This document shows positions 23,271 to 32,250 of a stretch of 33,754 nucleotides of DNA, in pieces. Position 1 is the stretch's first letter. Each line of letters begins with the position of its first letter. The notes below the pieces were generated by a model. It saw nothing but the letters and a program-made list of their open reading frames with translations, searched no databases and was not told where the DNA came from. Origin of the DNA: Akkermansiaceae bacterium (GTDB lineage Bacteria; Verrucomicrobiota; Verrucomicrobiia; Verrucomicrobiales; Akkermansiaceae); the NCBI GenBank assembly GCA_903906515.1, contig CAIVKO010000025.1, positions 1-33,754 on the forward strand, in the 5' to 3' direction. A program made the position numbers and the translations under genes.

Positions 23271-24146
23271 TTACGGCACGCGCGGGAATTTCGTGAAATC
23301 CGGTTGGCGTTTTTCGATGAAGGCTTGTTTCCCCTCGCGGCCTTCCTCGCTCATGTAGTAGAGCAGGGTGGCGTTTCCGGCGAGGTCTAACAAACCCATC
23401 TGACCGTCGCAATCCGCGTTAAGGGCGGACTTGAGGCAACGCAGGGCAAGCGGCGAGTGGGCGAGCATCTCGCGGCACCACTGGAGCGTTTCCTTTTCCA
23501 GATCCGCAAGCGGGACCACGGTGTTGACCAATCCCATGTCGAGCGCCTGTTGCGCGTCGTATTGGCGGCAGAGATACCAGATTTCACGCGCCTTTTTCTG
23601 ACCGACGATGCGTGCGAGGTAGCTCGACCCCAGCCCGCCATCGAACGAGCCGACCTTCGGGCCGGTCTGACCGAAACGCGCGTTATCCGCGGCGATAGTG
23701 AGGTCGCAGACGATGTGCAACACGTGCCCGCCGCCGATCGCGTAGCCTGCGACCATCGCAACGACGGGTTTCGGCAGGGAACGGATTTTTTTCTGAAGAT
23801 CGAGCACGTTGAGGCGCGGGATGCCATCTTCGCCGATGTATCCGGCGTGGCCGCGGACCTTCTGGTCGCCGCCGGAGCAAAACGCGAGATCGCCTGCACC
23901 GGTGAGGATGATCACGCCGACGTGGGGGTCCTCATGCGCCAGATCGAACGCTTTGAGCATTTCCATCACGGTTTTCGGACGGAAGGCATTGCGCACCTCC
24001 GGTCGGTTGATGGTGATCTTGGCGATTTGCCCATCATCCGTCGTTTCGTAACGGATGTCCTCGAATTCATGGTTGGTCTTCCACATGGACGGGACTCTGA
24101 ACCATTCCCGACCGCCCCGCAATCCGGGATATCCGGGAAATTTCAC
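23271..24146 (-). CDS. menB: 1,4-dihydroxy-2-naphthoyl-CoA synthase
   Basis: Encodes 291 residues of the crotonase-fold enzyme that cyclises O-succinylbenzoyl-CoA in menaquinone synthesis. Diagnostic segments are [56 protein letters not shown] and [19 protein letters not shown]. The last is the type I (bicarbonate-using) form as in E. coli. The C-terminal [11 protein letters not shown] is also conserved. The start is GTG 24146, preceded by GAGGAG with short spacing; an ATG at 24086 would remove a segment ([18 protein letters not shown]) comparable to the E. coli N-terminus. It begins 7 bp after the stop of the MFS gene, so the two form an operon. Confidence 0.95.
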   Translation of the reverse strand: MKFPGYPGLRGGREWFRVPSMWKTNHEFEDIRYETTDDGQIAKITINRPEVRNAFRPKTVMEMLKAFDLAHEDPHVGVIILTGAGDLAFCSGGDQKVRGHAGYIGEDGIPRLNVLDLQKKIRSLPKPVVAMVAGYAIGGGHVLHIVCDLTIAADNARFGQTGPKVGSFDGGLGSSYLARIVGQKKAREIWYLCRQYDAQQALDMGLVNTVVPLADLEKETLQWCREMLAHSPLALRCLKSALNADCDGQMGLLDLAGNATLLYYMSEEGREGKQAFIEKRQPDFTKFPRVP

Positions 24147-24153
24147 GATCTCC

Positions 24154-25473
24154 TCATACGTGTCCCGGTTCGGAAATCGGGACGTGGTCCGCGTCGTCAG
24201 GCTTACGGCGTTCCACGGTGCGGATGAGCAGAAGATAGGAGAAGGTTCCGGCCAGATAGAGAACCGAAGTCACGACAAAGACCATCCAATACGGGAGATG
24301 ATGCGTGCGCAGGATTTCGAAGGTGCGGGCGGCCAGCCACCATGCGCCACTCCAGATCGCGCCGTTGCAGGCGCTGACCAATTCGCGGTTGCGCTCGCCC
24401 ACATAGCTCATCGTCAGCTCGCTGGTGGACGGACCGGCCATACTCATGAGCGGCTGACGCAAAATGAAACAAACGACCGCCACCGGCAGCGCCCAGCCGC
24501 AGGTTTTCCACAACTCGGTGAAGCCCATCGCCAACAGCAGCATGACGGCCACAGTCTGCACGCCAAAAATCGCGCCACGCCAACCGAGCCGACGTTTCAC
24601 CTCCGGCACGATAAGTCCTGCGAAAAGCACCATTACATTGCTGATCGATCCGTAAGCTGAGTAGGAAGCTGAACTGAGTTGATGAACATGGCTGAAAAAC
24701 AGGTTGAGAAACTGGATGCTCAACCCGGCTCCGGTGGCGATGCATATCGTGGGCACCAACGCCGCGGTCAGTAACCCCCAGTCCCTGCGCTCGACATGCA
24801 ACCAGTGACCGACGTGTTTATTTTCCGGCACCGGATCCGGCAACCTCGCATAGAGAAACGGCGCGCCAAACCCCGCGAGTGTCAGCACCAGCAGCGTGGC
24901 ATACTCATCGAAAACCAGGTGATGGCCGAAAATATCGAGATGACCCATGCCCTGAAGCACGGACGAGAGCACGCCGCCGCAAATACTGGCACCCGCCCAA
25001 GTGGCGAAAAGCAGGCTCAGCGCCTCACTCGTTTGTTTCGGAGGAGTCAGGCGCAGCGCCATCGGCAGACTCCCCACATTCAAAAGCAGCCCGGAAAATC
25101 CCATCGCCAGAAAACAAGCGGACGCCAGCGACATCATCCCGGCATTCACCGCCTCCAACGAGGCCAGCGCCGTCAATGGAAACAGGATCGACCCCACAAA
25201 CATCGGCATCCGCAGCGGCCGACCGCGCAACCAAAGCCCGGCCGGGATCGCCAGCAAAAAGGTCGCCACAAACCGCTGCGAAGAAAGCGCGGCAATCGCC
25301 GGATCACCCAGCCCCTTGTCCTTGAGAAACAGGTTGAGCAGCAGAAACTGCGCGGATGTGATCAGATTGATCAGAAACTGGCCCGCAGCGAACAACAGAA
25401 CGCGCTTCGGCAACATCCGGTATTTCTCCAGCCATGCGGGCAATTGCGGCATCCGCACAGATGATCCGCGCAT
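24154..25473 (-). CDS. Major facilitator superfamily transporter
   Basis: Encodes 439 residues with about 12 hydrophobic helices in the MFS pattern, e.g. [40 protein letters not shown] (with the loop 2-3 basic motif RGRPLRMP), [19 protein letters not shown] helices, and a polar central loop ([20 protein letters not shown], about 215-235). The C-terminal tail is hydrophilic. The substrate is not identifiable; it is not a close match to a known class. It is upstream of and nearly joined to menB. ATG 25473 was chosen; a TTG at 25482 and an ATG at 25452 are alternatives. Confidence 0.8.
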   Translation of the reverse strand: MRGSSVRMPQLPAWLEKYRMLPKRVLLFAAGQFLINLITSAQFLLLNLFLKDKGLGDPAIAALSSQRFVATFLLAIPAGLWLRGRPLRMPMFVGSILFPLTALASLEAVNAGMMSLASACFLAMGFSGLLLNVGSLPMALRLTPPKQTSEALSLLFATWAGASICGGVLSSVLQGMGHLDIFGHHLVFDEYATLLVLTLAGFGAPFLYARLPDPVPENKHVGHWLHVERRDWGLLTAALVPTICIATGAGLSIQFLNLFFSHVHQLSSASYSAYGSISNVMVLFAGLIVPEVKRRLGWRGAIFGVQTVAVMLLLAMGFTELWKTCGWALPVAVVCFILRQPLMSMAGPSTSELTMSYVGERNRELVSACNGAIWSGAWWLAARTFEILRTHHLPYWMVFVVTSVLYLAGTFSYLLLIRTVERRKPDDADHVPISEPGHV

Positions 25474-25574
25474 CACCCACAAAGTGCAATTAAGAAAAGA
25501 TCCAGAAAAGAATCTTCCTTTTCAGCACCAGAACCCGTGGCCGGGTGTGGAAGTTGGAGTAACTTCAAATTGCA

Positions 25575-25599
25575 GGCTGCGGGCGAGACACCCGCAGCC
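25575..25599. repeat. Perfect 9-bp intergenic hairpin
   Basis: GGCTGCGGG and CCCGCAGCC pair around CGAGACA in the 280-bp gap between the MFS start and tRNA-Glu. No T tract follows, so it is not an intrinsic terminator. The rest of the gap shows no gene. Confidence 0.6.
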
Positions 25600-25703
25600 A
25601 CGTGGCACGGGCACCTCACACCATAAAACCGCTGAAAAAACAGGTTTCTTCTCTCCCCCACCGTTCCTTAATCGCCGAATTCCGGATTTTTTCTAAAAAA
25701 ACC

Positions 25704-25732
25704 TTGCCAAGGAGGGGCGATTCGGGTTCTTT
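25704..25732 (+). promoter_or_regulatory. Weak candidate promoter of tRNA-Glu
   Basis: TTGCCA, a 17-nt spacer, and TTCTTT 21 bp before the tRNA. The -10 fit is poor; the position is the main support. Confidence 0.25.
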
Positions 25733-25753
25733 TCCGCCCGCACCGCGACCAAC

Positions 25754-25828
25754 GACCCGTTCGTCTATCGGTTAGGACTCCAGGTTTTCATCCTGGCAAG
25801 AAGGGTTCGACTCCCTTACGGGTCGCCA
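25754..25828 (+). tRNA. tRNA-Glu (UUC)
   Basis: The acceptor stem GACCCGT (25754-25760) pairs with ACGGGTC (25818-25824), with discriminator G and an encoded CCA (25826-25828). The D arm contains CGGTTAG, the anticodon stem CCAGG/CCTGG encloses TTTTCAT with anticodon TTC, and the T arm contains GGGTTCGACTCCC. Anticodon TTC reads GAA and GAG. Confidence 0.96.
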
Positions 25829-25837
25829 TCGTTTTCC

Positions 25838-25864
25838 AGCCTCCGCCCCAAGCGGGGGCTTTTT
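25838..25864 (+). terminator. Rho-independent terminator after tRNA-Glu
   Basis: AGCCTCCGC pairs with GCGGGGGCT (one T-G wobble) around CCCAA and is followed by a T run starting at 25860. It separates the tRNA from panB. Confidence 0.85.
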
Positions 25865-25897
25865 CGTTTCAGAATCCGTCCCGCCAGCCACCCCACC

Positions 25898-26665
25898 GTG
25901 ACCGCCCAGCAAAAAGCCGCCTCCTTGCAGGCCCGCAAGGGCAATCGCCCGATCACCGCGCTCACCGCCTACGACTACCCGACCGCGCGGCTGCTCGACG
26001 AATGCGGCGTGGATGTCCTGCTGGTCGGCGACTCGCTGGGCATGGTGGTGCTTGGATTTCCAGACACCACCCACGTCACGCTCGACCACATGTTGCACCA
26101 CGTCGCGGCCGTCGCGCGGGCGCATCCGAAGGCGCTTGTGCTCGGCGACCTGCCGATCCGCACTTACGACACCCCTGCCCAGGCGCTTGAGACAGCGGAA
26201 AAACTCGTCGCCGCCGGGGCGGAAGCGGTGAAACTCGAGGGCGGCACTGATCAAGCGGAAAAAATCCGTGCCATTACCCGCGCCGGGATTCCGGTGGTTG
26301 GTCATCTCGGGATGCTACCCCAGAGTGTTTTGGAAGAAGGCGGATACCGCAAAAAGGGCAAGACGCCCGAGCAAGCGGACATACTTTTGCAGGATGCCCG
26401 TGCAATCATCGAAGCCGGGGTTTGTGCGATTGTCCTGGAATCGGTGGTTCCGGCCACCGCACGCCTGCTTTCGGAATCCATTGAAGTTCCGACCATCGGC
26501 ATCGGCTGCGGCGGTTTCACCTGCGACGGTGAGGTGGCGGTGATCACCGATTTGTTAGGATCGTTCCCGTGGTTTGTGCCACCCTTCGCGATTCCCGAGG
26601 CGGATGTTGCAACGGTGACGCGTGAGGCAGTGGCGCGCTACATCCGGCGCGTCAGCCGTGACTGA
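25898..26665 (+). CDS. panB: 3-methyl-2-oxobutanoate hydroxymethyltransferase
   Basis: Encodes 255 residues of PanB, which makes ketopantoate from alpha-ketoisovalerate and methylenetetrahydrofolate in pantothenate/CoA synthesis. Metal ligands are D45 (VGDSLGMV), D84 (LGDLPIRTY) and E114 (VKLEGG); the catalytic Glu is E181 in AIVLESVV. Further family segments are TAYDYPTARL, GHLGMLPQS, GYRKKGKT and GIGCGGFTCDG. Length is close to E. coli PanB (264). The start is GTG 25898, the first possible codon before the conserved core, 34 bp after the terminator. No other pan gene is adjacent. Confidence 0.95.
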   Translation: MTAQQKAASLQARKGNRPITALTAYDYPTARLLDECGVDVLLVGDSLGMVVLGFPDTTHVTLDHMLHHVAAVARAHPKALVLGDLPIRTYDTPAQALETAEKLVAAGAEAVKLEGGTDQAEKIRAITRAGIPVVGHLGMLPQSVLEEGGYRKKGKTPEQADILLQDARAIIEAGVCAIVLESVVPATARLLSESIEVPTIGIGCGGFTCDGEVAVITDLLGSFPWFVPPFAIPEADVATVTREAVARYIRRVSRD

Positions 26666-26715
26666 TGCATGAATGACGACTAATCCCACACAGAGGCTGT
26701 CTGAATCATACCGAA

Positions 26716-26849
26716 GGCAGGGACTCGATTTGCCTTCGGCCATGCGATTTGCGCTACTCGTCGCATCATGCTGCTTGTAGCAGCACAAGCAAATCGCGAA
26801 GCGCATACCGCATGGCCGGAGATCAACGGAGGCAATATCGGTCCCTGCC
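26716..26849. repeat. 134-bp imperfect palindrome between panB and the methyltransferase
   Basis: Outer arms GGCAGGGAC (26716-26724) and GTCCCTGCC (26841-26849) are perfect complements. Inner blocks (TTGCCT with AGGCAA, CGGCCATGCG with CGCATGGCCG) also pair, with unequal spacing. At the centre GCTGCT and AGCAGC pair around TGT (26770-26784). A short T run (ATTTTT) follows on the plus strand, so it might also terminate panB transcription. Confidence 0.75.
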
Positions 26850-26865
26850 ATTTTTAAGACAGCAC

Positions 26866-28371
26866 TCAACCGGCGAACATTCCCCGCGCGGTGAGGTGCC
26901 TGAGCCAGGCCGGAAAATTAAAATCCGGTGCGATGGTTTTGGCCTGAGCGGCCAATTCATCGATCGTGCGAGAGCCGTTCATGAGAATGGCAATCTGCCT
27001 TTTGCGCTCATCATCGAGCAAGCATGGCGTGTGGTATACATCAATGATCGGTTGGCCTTTTCCTGCTGCCAACAACCGCAGCGTGCCGAGATTTGGCATT
27101 GCGGGTGAAGCCGCGTCAAAGCGGACCGGCGCACAGCGCAGTGAAATGAGGCCTTGCCTGGAAGCATCCGTCGCCAACCGGACGAGCGGCGCAAGATCGC
27201 GGGTGAAATCAAATGGTTCGCTCAAGAATTCGCCCATGTGAACGATCACTTCATGAAACGGAAGGGTCTCCGGACTGAACTGGGATAGTGCTGAGAAAAA
27301 GGCCACTGACAGCGGGTGCTCAAAACGCGCCAACTCCTCGTCGGCATGATTCAGCAGCCTTACACCTTCCGGGACGCGCTCAAAGACATGTGGACACCGG
27401 ACTGCGAATTTCAGAATCATCGCGGCATTGGAGCGCGGCTCGATCGGAGCATCGGCACGGCACAAAAGCGAGTGGCGGAACGTGCGGTTGGTGAGCACGT
27501 CGATCGTCTGCTGGAACAGATGCGGATCGTTGGCGAGGGGTTGGAGAATCTCCAGAGCGTCAGGAGCCAGCGAACCCGGATAATTCTCCGACAACCGGGA
27601 TTCACCAAGGTAGCGCAAACCGGAACGACTCGTGTGCGCGATGAAGTCAAGAAAGGTGCAGGGCTCGTTGATGGGACCGAAATCATCGAATGTTAGAAAA
27701 TAACCACCCTGTCCGAGCATGTCGTGCAACACCTGGGTGAAGTGACGGTGGTAGGCTGTGCGGTTGCCCGCCGCCATGACGAGATCTGCCAGAATTTTTT
27801 CAAGCTCCGAACCTGATAATCCGCCGCTTGTTTTCCCAGACAGTTGTTTGACCAGATCCACGATGGATTTCCTCAAAGACCATCCGGGCAGGGTATTATA
27901 ACTGATCATCACGGATCCCTGCGGGGAAAGTCTGGCATTGCAGAAATCAAGCAACGCTTGGCGAACCGCGCCTGGCACCCAGGTGTATATCCCGTGGCAG
28001 ATGATGAAATCGTATCTAACATCATTTCCGGGGTCGAAAGTTTGCAGATCGGCTTCAATGAATTCAATATTCGTCAGCCCGGCAATGCGGGCTATCTCGC
28101 AAGCCTCCTTGATCGCCGATTTTGAAAAGTCGATTCCGGTGATGCGGGACTCCGGCCACCTTACCGCGAGCGGCAGGAGATTGTGACCGGACGCGCATCC
28201 AATTTCCAGAATTCTGGCGCTGGAAGGATCCGGGGCATCCAACCCCGCGAGTTTTGCCGCGACTGCCGTGACCGCCGGATCCGTCGATGGATGGCTCATC
28301 GCCGGATAGGCCTGGTTTTGGTAGAGATCGTAAACCGGATCGGACATCGGGATGGAAAATTCCGGATTCAT
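26866..28371 (-). CDS. SAM methyltransferase with methyltransferase regulatory domain
   Basis: Encodes 501 residues. The N-terminal class I Rossmann methyltransferase has motif I ILEIGCASGHNLLPLA (from residue 54), the acidic ITGIDFSKSAI, and FIICHGIYTWVP followed by SYNTLPGW. The middle and C-terminal part corresponds to the methyltransferase regulatory domain family (ETPLYFLTFDDF-like region reading GGYFLTFDDFGPINEP, and SLAPDALEILQPLANDP). The same architecture occurs in bacterial protein-lysine methyltransferases of Rickettsia, but a substrate cannot be deduced here. ATG 28371 is used; ATG 28347 is equally possible. It follows the LURP-one-like gene by 26 bp and is probably cotranscribed. 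Confidence 0.85.
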   Translation of the reverse strand: MNPEFSIPMSDPVYDLYQNQAYPAMSHPSTDPAVTAVAAKLAGLDAPDPSSARILEIGCASGHNLLPLAVRWPESRITGIDFSKSAIKEACEIARIAGLTNIEFIEADLQTFDPGNDVRYDFIICHGIYTWVPGAVRQALLDFCNARLSPQGSVMISYNTLPGWSLRKSIVDLVKQLSGKTSGGLSGSELEKILADLVMAAGNRTAYHRHFTQVLHDMLGQGGYFLTFDDFGPINEPCTFLDFIAHTSRSGLRYLGESRLSENYPGSLAPDALEILQPLANDPHLFQQTIDVLTNRTFRHSLLCRADAPIEPRSNAAMILKFAVRCPHVFERVPEGVRLLNHADEELARFEHPLSVAFFSALSQFSPETLPFHEVIVHMGEFLSEPFDFTRDLAPLVRLATDASRQGLISLRCAPVRFDAASPAMPNLGTLRLLAAGKGQPIIDVYHTPCLLDDERKRQIAILMNGSRTIDELAAQAKTIAPDFNFPAWLRHLTARGMFAG

Positions 28372-28397
28372 CTAACAAATTAAAGTCGTTTCTCGCA

Positions 28398-29093
28398 TCA
28401 TCCTCTCCGGCGCTCCAGAAGCAGGAGCATGAGGAAGGAAAGGAACAGGTTGAGCTCCTCGCGCGGGGTGACGTCGCCTACCTTATCGATCTGGAATTTA
28501 CCCTCGAAAAACGCCGGTTGTTTGGTGATGCGCATGGTGGGCGCGCCGTTGCTGCGGGTAGCGAGGTAGGTCGGATGGCAAAAATATCCGGTGAGCATCC
28601 CTATGATCGGGATTTCTCCCAGAATCGAGTCAAGCACCTTGGTCCATGGGTTTTCTTCCTGAATCGAGAAATCGGGCGTGTTGTCACCGGGGTTGAAAGT
28701 TTCGTAGTGAGCCTTCCAGAGCGAGCGCCAACCGCGGCGGCCAACACTGCCGATCACGCCGCCGTGGCTATCGGTGAATTGGTAACGCGCCGACCAATCG
28801 ATCACCTTGTTAGCCTTGATATCGGCGAGGCGCGTGCCTTGAGTGTTATCCGTCCAGATTTCCACGTGCTCCTTGAATTTCAGGAGTTTCTGCTTCGTGT
28901 AAAGCACCGTGCGGCCGGACGCATCCGTGACCGTGGCCTGGCTGGCCAGAGCGAGAATTTTGAACGAGAGCGTCAGTGGGTATTGCAGTCCCTGGAGTTG
29001 GCGGGAAATATCATCGGTCGCTGGGATGGCGGGCATCGCGGGCGGGCTGTAAGGGTTGGTGTCGTCCATGCGGACCATGTAAGGGCAATCCAT
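28398..29093 (-). CDS. LURP-one/scramblase-like protein
   Basis: Encodes 231 residues. After a short Pro-rich start, the core has a repeated two-strand pattern: LSFKILALASQATVTDASGR, VLYTKQKLLKFKEHVEIW, ARYQFTDSHGGVIGSVGRRG, as in LURP-one-related and phospholipid-scramblase-like proteins (tubby-like beta barrel with central helix). The end is a hydrophobic helix (LNLFLSFLMLLLLE) followed by RRRG, likely a membrane anchor as in tubby-like folds. The fold assignment is by eye and the role is unknown. Start codons at 29093, 29078 and 29069 are all possible. It precedes the methyltransferase in an apparent operon. Confidence 0.6.
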   Translation of the reverse strand: MDCPYMVRMDDTNPYSPPAMPAIPATDDISRQLQGLQYPLTLSFKILALASQATVTDASGRTVLYTKQKLLKFKEHVEIWTDNTQGTRLADIKANKVIDWSARYQFTDSHGGVIGSVGRRGWRSLWKAHYETFNPGDNTPDFSIQEENPWTKVLDSILGEIPIIGMLTGYFCHPTYLATRSNGAPTMRITKQPAFFEGKFQIDKVGDVTPREELNLFLSFLMLLLLERRRG

Positions 29094-29158
29094 CGGTCAC
29101 CGCAAGCCCGCTCTCGATTGTCAGGTCTGACGAGTCAAGATTTCTTTGGAATGACAGA

Positions 29159-29373
29159 ATCGAAACGCGGAAAGCAAAGCGAGCTGTGGCGAGTTGGTTA
29201 AAATTGCGAAGCCTGGATGCTTGGACGGAGTCAAATGCTGAGAGCGCAAAGGACTTCGCGGGGAAATATGAAATCTCCATGATGCGACAAAAAAAAGTTT
29301 CCACGCCGTTCCCATTCAAAACTTGATAACCCCTGCGCTTTTCCCCGCGATCTCCGCATCTCCGCGTTTCGAT
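29159..29373 (-). mobile_element. MITE-like element, copy 2 (inverse orientation)
   Basis: About 215 bp with perfect 13-bp terminal inverted repeats: ATCGAAACGCGGA at 29159-29171 and TCCGCGTTTCGAT at 29361-29373. Homology to copy 1 extends 8 bp beyond the left end (to 29151) and stops there. It sits in the 353-bp gap upstream of the LysM gene. ATG codons just after its right end (29372 on) produce a spurious N-terminal extension of that gene. Confidence 0.8.
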
Positions 29374-29446
29374 GAATCATATGATGATGTGTCAGTCCGC
29401 TCTCGATTGTGCTTTGCGGGGAGTCGCGCGTGTTGTATATGCGGTT

Positions 29447-31033
29447 ATGCGTTTTTCCCATGTGCATCCTCTTTCACTGGTCGTGGGCATCTGGTTGACA
29501 CACGGTCATGCGTTTTCCCAAACCATCGTCAAACCATCGGTCGCCTCGCCCAAAACCGAACCAGGCCTTGACGTGGCTGTGAATTGGAAGTGGTGGGTCG
29601 CACCGCCGGAGAAAAAAGACTGGGGCATGCCGCTGCCGGAGACGTTGATACCGAAGCCTCCGGGAACTCCCGGAACACCCGATCCATCCGCATCCGCAGG
29701 AGAGCGCCCTGAAACCTACGAAGTAAAAAAAGGTGACGCCATCATCAAGATCGCACGGAAGTTTGACATGACCGCCGCACAATTGAAGCAGTTCAACGAC
29801 TTGAAGGACGACCGCATCACCATCGGCCAGGTGCTACGCATTCCCACGCCGGGAGAGGTGCTAAAGATGACGCCACCACCCCCGCCTCCGCCGGAACCCA
29901 AAAAAGAAACCACAGGAAAAAAGAAAAACGACAAGTCAGTTAGACCGCTGGAAAGCGAACCCTTTTTCGATCCCAACGACTCGACGAAACTCGAACTCGA
30001 TCAAGTACGACTGCAGGTGTTCCTCGACCGGGAAATGTTTTCTCCAGGCATAATCGATGGCAAACCGAGCCCTAGATTGCTCAAGATCTGTGAGATCTAT
30101 CAACGCACGCACCCGGACGCCGCAGACGCCGTCCGGCTGAAGATGAAAGCCGAGGCTTCGCTGAAGGAGCCATACACCCGCTACACCCTGCGCGCGGATG
30201 ATTTCAAATTCATCAAGATACCCAAGCCGGAACCCGCACCCGTCCGCAGCAGCAAATCATCTACGGCTAAGAAGAAAACGTCAAAGTCAGCCGCCGCCAC
30301 AGCCACCCCGCCAACTGTCACGATCGACAAACTGGTGGCGGAGGACTTCCTCGGTTACGAGAGCACATGGGAATTCGTCGCGGAGCGCTTCCATTGCGAT
30401 GAAGCACTTCTACGCCGCATCAACCCACTATTAAAAGGAACGCCCGTCGTTGGCACCGATCTCCAGGTGCCGAACGTCATCCCCTTCGAAATCGAAAAGG
30501 CGCTCGATGCCCCTCTCCAGCCGACGGCCGATCCGCAGAAACCCGTGACCGCCGCCGTGGTGTTATTGAATCGTCTGGAAATCTCGTGTGGTGGAAATCT
30601 CATCGCCGTCATGCCGCTGACCACGGCGCGCCCGGCACTCCGTGGCCGCGGCTCGTGGATTGTAATGGATGCCATTGCACAGCCACGCATGGCCACCAAG
30701 CGTGAACCACGCGAGGTCCCCAAGGAAACTCCCGCACCACCAACTGGTGGCGTTGCGGCAGTGAAACCAGAGACCGTGAAACCCGTGATCGCCCCCCCGT
30801 TGGAAAAAGAACAATACCTCGCGCCCGGACCTAACAACCCCGTCGGCATCATTTGGATCAACCTCGCCAAATATGGCAGCACCGACCCCCTTCCCTACGG
30901 ATTGCATGGCACCAGCATCCCCGAGAAAATGAGCCTGCAAGGCATCGGCGGCCTGCGCCTCACAAACTGGGACATCGCCCGTGCCGCACGTTTGCTCCCC
31001 GCTGGCACGGCCTTGCAGTGGAAGGCAAAATGA
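29447..31033 (+). CDS. Exported LysM protein with degenerate L,D-transpeptidase domain
   Basis: Encodes 528 residues from ATG 29447, which gives a signal peptide (to about AFSQ, residue 25). A LysM domain follows (about 88-137, ETYEVKKGDAIIKIARKFDM and ITIGQVLRIP). A linker (PPPPPPPEP then Lys-rich) leads to a peptidoglycan-binding-like segment (LQVFLDREMFSPGIIDGKPS) and a second LysM-like repeat (about 305-350, STWEFVAERFHCDEALLRRI). The C-terminal region follows the YkuD L,D-transpeptidase pattern up to HGTSIPEKMS (His487), but the expected S-H-G-C-I-R-L motif reads G-I-G-G-L-R-L (499-505): the nucleophilic Cys is Gly502. Probably a noncatalytic cell-wall-binding protein. The longer open frame to 29372 runs into the MITE end. 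Confidence 0.8.
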   Translation: MRFSHVHPLSLVVGIWLTHGHAFSQTIVKPSVASPKTEPGLDVAVNWKWWVAPPEKKDWGMPLPETLIPKPPGTPGTPDPSASAGERPETYEVKKGDAIIKIARKFDMTAAQLKQFNDLKDDRITIGQVLRIPTPGEVLKMTPPPPPPPEPKKETTGKKKNDKSVRPLESEPFFDPNDSTKLELDQVRLQVFLDREMFSPGIIDGKPSPRLLKICEIYQRTHPDAADAVRLKMKAEASLKEPYTRYTLRADDFKFIKIPKPEPAPVRSSKSSTAKKKTSKSAAATATPPTVTIDKLVAEDFLGYESTWEFVAERFHCDEALLRRINPLLKGTPVVGTDLQVPNVIPFEIEKALDAPLQPTADPQKPVTAAVVLLNRLEISCGGNLIAVMPLTTARPALRGRGSWIVMDAIAQPRMATKREPREVPKETPAPPTGGVAAVKPETVKPVIAPPLEKEQYLAPGPNNPVGIIWINLAKYGSTDPLPYGLHGTSIPEKMSLQGIGGLRLTNWDIARAARLLPAGTALQWKAK

Positions 31034-31120
31034 CGTCGGATGTCACTCCATGGCCTTCGCCGCGCGGCAGGAAATTCCATCATCGACTGGCAGGCTCATT
31101 CCCACCATCATCCCGCCGCG

Positions 31121-32245
31121 ATGTCTGAATCCTTATCTCCTGCGGAACGACTCCGTTACTCACGCCACCTGCTGATCCCATCAATCGGCGAGGCCGGGCA
31201 GATGCGGCTGAAAAACTCGTCCGTTTTGCTGATCGGCACCGGTGCGCTCGGATCCCCGGCAGCACTCTATCTGGCGGCAGCGGGTGTCGGTAGGATCGGC
31301 CTGGTGGATGCCGACGTCGTGGACGCCACCAATTTGCAGCGCCAGATTCTCCATGGCGAATCATGGATCGGAAAACCAAAACTCGAGAGCGCCGTGGCAC
31401 GCCTGCGTGAAGTGAATCCCCATGTGGAACTCGTGCCATACACCACCCGATTCACACCGGCCAACGCCATGGAAATCGCGGCGTCCTACGATGTGCTGGT
31501 CGATGGTTCGGACAATTTCCCCACACGCTTTCTCACGAACGACACCGCGTTTTTCCTACGAAAACCCTTGGTTTACGGAGCCATCCACCGTTTCGAGGGC
31601 CAGGCCGGAGTCTTTGCGCCGCATCTCGGCGGACCATGTTACCGCTGCCTGTTGCCGGAAATGCCCGCGCCGGGCAGCGTGCCATCTTGCCAGGAAGCTG
31701 GCGTGCTCGGCGTGCTGCCAGGCATCATCGGATCGATCCAGGCGATGGAAACGCTCAAGCTGCTCCTCGGAATCGGCACGGTCCCACTCGGCAAACTCAC
31801 GGCATACGATGCCTTGCACAGCAGCTTCCGCACAATCAAACTCAACCGCGATCCCTCATGCCGCCTGTGCGGCGACTCGCCGCAAATCCACGATGTTTCC
31901 AACCTGGAAACCCTCGCATCCATCACCTGTTCCACCCCCAACTCCGCCATGCCATCCATCACCACCACCGAACTGCGCACACTCCTTTCCGGAAATTTCC
32001 AAGGCCTTCTCATCGATGTTAGAGAACCCCACGAACATGCCATGTGCAGCATTGAAGGAGCCCGACTAATTCCGTTAGGAACACTAAAAAACCATCTTGC
32101 GGAGCTGCCCAAGGATACAGAGATCTACATCCACTGCAAATCCGGCATGAGATCCGGGCGGGCTGTGGAGTTCCTGCTCGACCAGGGATTCACCCGCGTC
32201 AGCAACGTGACCGGCGGCATCGATGCCTGGCTGGCCGAAACATGA
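31121..32245 (+). CDS. moeB: MoeB/ThiF-type adenylyltransferase fused to rhodanese
   Basis: Encodes 374 residues. The E1-like domain (1-255) has the ATP loop LLIGTGALGSPAALYLAAAG, the acidic DADVVDATNLQRQ, the catalytic Cys190 in PSCQEAGVLG, and zinc ligands C173/C176 (CYRC) and C247/C250 (CRLC). The C-terminal rhodanese domain (about 280-374) has the active loop HCKSGMRSG with Cys339. Such fusions (MoeZ, MOCS3-like) adenylate the C-terminus of a sulfur carrier (MoaD, ThiS, CysO) and pass sulfur to it. The partner is not in the window, so the pathway (molybdopterin, thiamine or cysteine) is open. ATG 31121 gives the typical MoeB start; the frame to 31040 is not homologous. Confidence 0.9.
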   Translation: MSESLSPAERLRYSRHLLIPSIGEAGQMRLKNSSVLLIGTGALGSPAALYLAAAGVGRIGLVDADVVDATNLQRQILHGESWIGKPKLESAVARLREVNPHVELVPYTTRFTPANAMEIAASYDVLVDGSDNFPTRFLTNDTAFFLRKPLVYGAIHRFEGQAGVFAPHLGGPCYRCLLPEMPAPGSVPSCQEAGVLGVLPGIIGSIQAMETLKLLLGIGTVPLGKLTAYDALHSSFRTIKLNRDPSCRLCGDSPQIHDVSNLETLASITCSTPNSAMPSITTTELRTLLSGNFQGLLIDVREPHEHAMCSIEGARLIPLGTLKNHLAELPKDTEIYIHCKSGMRSGRAVEFLLDQGFTRVSNVTGGIDAWLAET

Positions 32246-32250
32246 GGGCG

